Assembly: GCA_026874595.1 (NCBI GenBank)
Contig: CM049306.1
Span: 56,479,519 to 56,543,518 of the forward strand
DNA length: 64,000 nucleotides
Reading direction: 5' to 3'
Source of the DNA: Sipunculus nudus
Lineage: Eukaryota; Annelida; Sipuncula; Golfingiida; Sipunculidae
The notes beneath the pieces are model-generated. The model was given only the letters and a program-made list of their open reading frames with translations. It did no database searches and was not told the DNA's origin. Positions 62,913 through 64,000 of this stretch are shown piece after piece. Positions within the stretch are counted from its first letter, which is position 1. Each line of letters opens with the position of its first letter. The translations under genes and the position numbers were made by a program.

Positions 62913-64000
62913 GGCACAACCTGACTAATTGTTAGGGCTCAAATTAAACGATCGGCGACGTTGGGTAATACCTTTCATTATGGAAATTAAGTGCATCTAA
63001 AAATGTAATAGAAGGACTATTTTTCTAGCACATGAAGGCAGATTTTTACGGGCCCAGGTGCTTGCGGCAGATCATATAAAAATATTAATTTGCAGATATG
63101 TCAAAAAAAAATTCCAGCCGCAGCCAAAAATCACGACCGGCCGGGTTAGCCCCAACACAGAACTTTTTAAGGATGGCCTCATGTAAAGATTTGTTAAAAC
63201 TTCACATCTTGGAGTTATTCTGCTAATTATAACAAGTAATTATCATTATAATATTGTTACAATGTATACCATTTCTGAAGGCAGAATTAGTTGTTGGACC
63301 CGACCAGTGTTTACTGTGAAACTGAGGATCTGAAAAAAAAAATACCAGATTGTCATTGTTAACTTTATACCTTATCGCCTGCAACATCAAGTTCATATCC
63401 AGCTGAACAATAAATTGTCAGTAAAACCTTGAGACTTTTATAGGTTTAAAGTATGGTCAAGAAAATATGATAACTAGAATTTAGTAGAAATAAAATAACT
63501 AACAGAAAACAAATTTGTGTAAAAAAGTCCCATGGATACAAAATTAAACCAAGCTAGATGAGTGAAGAAGACCATTGGTACCAGTGAAACTATTTCTTTA
63601 ATCATTAACTCCAAAGATACAGAAATTGTTAAGAAAAAAGTGATGTGTGTTCCTTTTTCATAAAGTTCGAGGCATACTTCTTGTAATCCACAGGGGACTA
63701 ATGATCAGCTTTAATTTGCTGGGTGCTTCAGATGTTTTGAGTGGTGCCATTGACTGTTAATGAGAAAGTTTCTGAAGCAATGCATCATGGTATCACTGCA
63801 TGACCACAATGCATCATGGGAGTGCTGACCTTGACCTTTTACTGAATTGATGTCAGGCAGGCTATTTGCCTTGCAATCCTGTGTCAATTTATTTTGTAAA
63901 AGGGTTTGTCTCACTCTGGTTTTCAAATCACCAAAATTCTGGATTTTGAACTTTACAGCTTTGGAAATAATCGGATATGGGCTGAAGTGTTTCATGCAAT

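Larger units (their letters stand above)
60833..63179. repeat. Inverted pair of 35-bp arms, 2.35 kb apart
   Basis: The left arm (60833-60867) begins AGGCCATCCTTAAAAA and ends GTTGGGGCTAAC. The right arm (63145-63179) is its reverse complement with one mismatch in 35. Similarity stops soon after the arms on the inner side, and no matching target-site duplication is visible outside. They may be the ends of one element or two oppositely oriented copies of a repeat; the right arm seems to close a repeat fragment starting near 62935. Confidence 0.55.
45637..64000 (+). other. PRKAR2: PRKAR2 intron downstream of the domain-A lead-in exon (partial)
   Basis: This starts with the donor GTAAGT at 45637 and runs off the window. 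No exon matching the next expected RII segment was found. It carries a SINE, a decayed exon-end copy, two Helitron-like elements, a 1557-bp TIR transposon and a CpG-rich candidate promoter, all listed separately. The stretches 47060-48880, 50450-51220 and 53330-60470 hold no supported gene, only AT-rich sequence and scattered microsatellite tracts such as the TA/TTTA tract near 57955-57990. Confidence 0.75.

Overview
This window looks like intron-rich nuclear DNA from an invertebrate animal, most likely a mollusc or another lophotrochozoan. The evidence is AT-rich, CpG-poor sequence with no long open reading frames, three short exons with canonical splice sites, and many short mobile elements: tRNA-derived SINEs, TTAA and hAT-type MITEs, and Helitron-like elements carrying tandem repeats. 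The mollusc assignment is an inference from the repeat content. The animal and intronic assignment is firm.

The only protein-coding gene I can support is the regulatory subunit type II of cAMP-dependent protein kinase (PRKAR2), on the + strand. Three consecutive internal exons lie at 9869-9904, 44877-44929 and 45553-45636. They splice in frame and encode the inhibitor/autophosphorylation site (RRKSV), the acidic linker and the start of the first cAMP-binding domain. The exons for the N-terminal dimerization/docking domain must lie upstream of base 1. Those for most of the two cyclic-nucleotide domains must lie beyond base 64000. The intron between the first two exons is about 35 kb.

Layout: 1-9868 is the upstream intron (SINE at 4.5 kb, minisatellite at 6 kb). 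9905-44876 is the giant intron, with two copies of a 0.5-kb TTAA-flanked MITE (11.7 and 18.1 kb), a 105-bp tandem array touching the second copy, two hAT MITEs with perfect 8-bp target duplications (20.2 and 30.5 kb), a 140-150-bp tandem array (22.8-23.4 kb), a minus-strand SINE (26.2 kb), a minisatellite (34.3-35.0 kb) and a 29-base C run (42.3 kb). 44930-45552 is a short 0.6-kb intron. 45637-64000 is the start of the next intron, with a SINE 24 bases past the splice donor, a decayed duplicate of the exon end, a Helitron-like element with a palindrome-bearing dimeric tandem array (48.9-50.4 kb), a 1557-bp terminal-inverted-repeat transposon (51.5-53.0 kb), a second Helitron-like element (61.5-62.1 kb) and a CpG-rich, CCAAT/E-box-containing block (62.2-62.9 kb) that could be an internal promoter.

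All positions were found by reading. No alignment or database search was run, so repeat-family names rest on termini and target-site duplications, and array edges are approximate.
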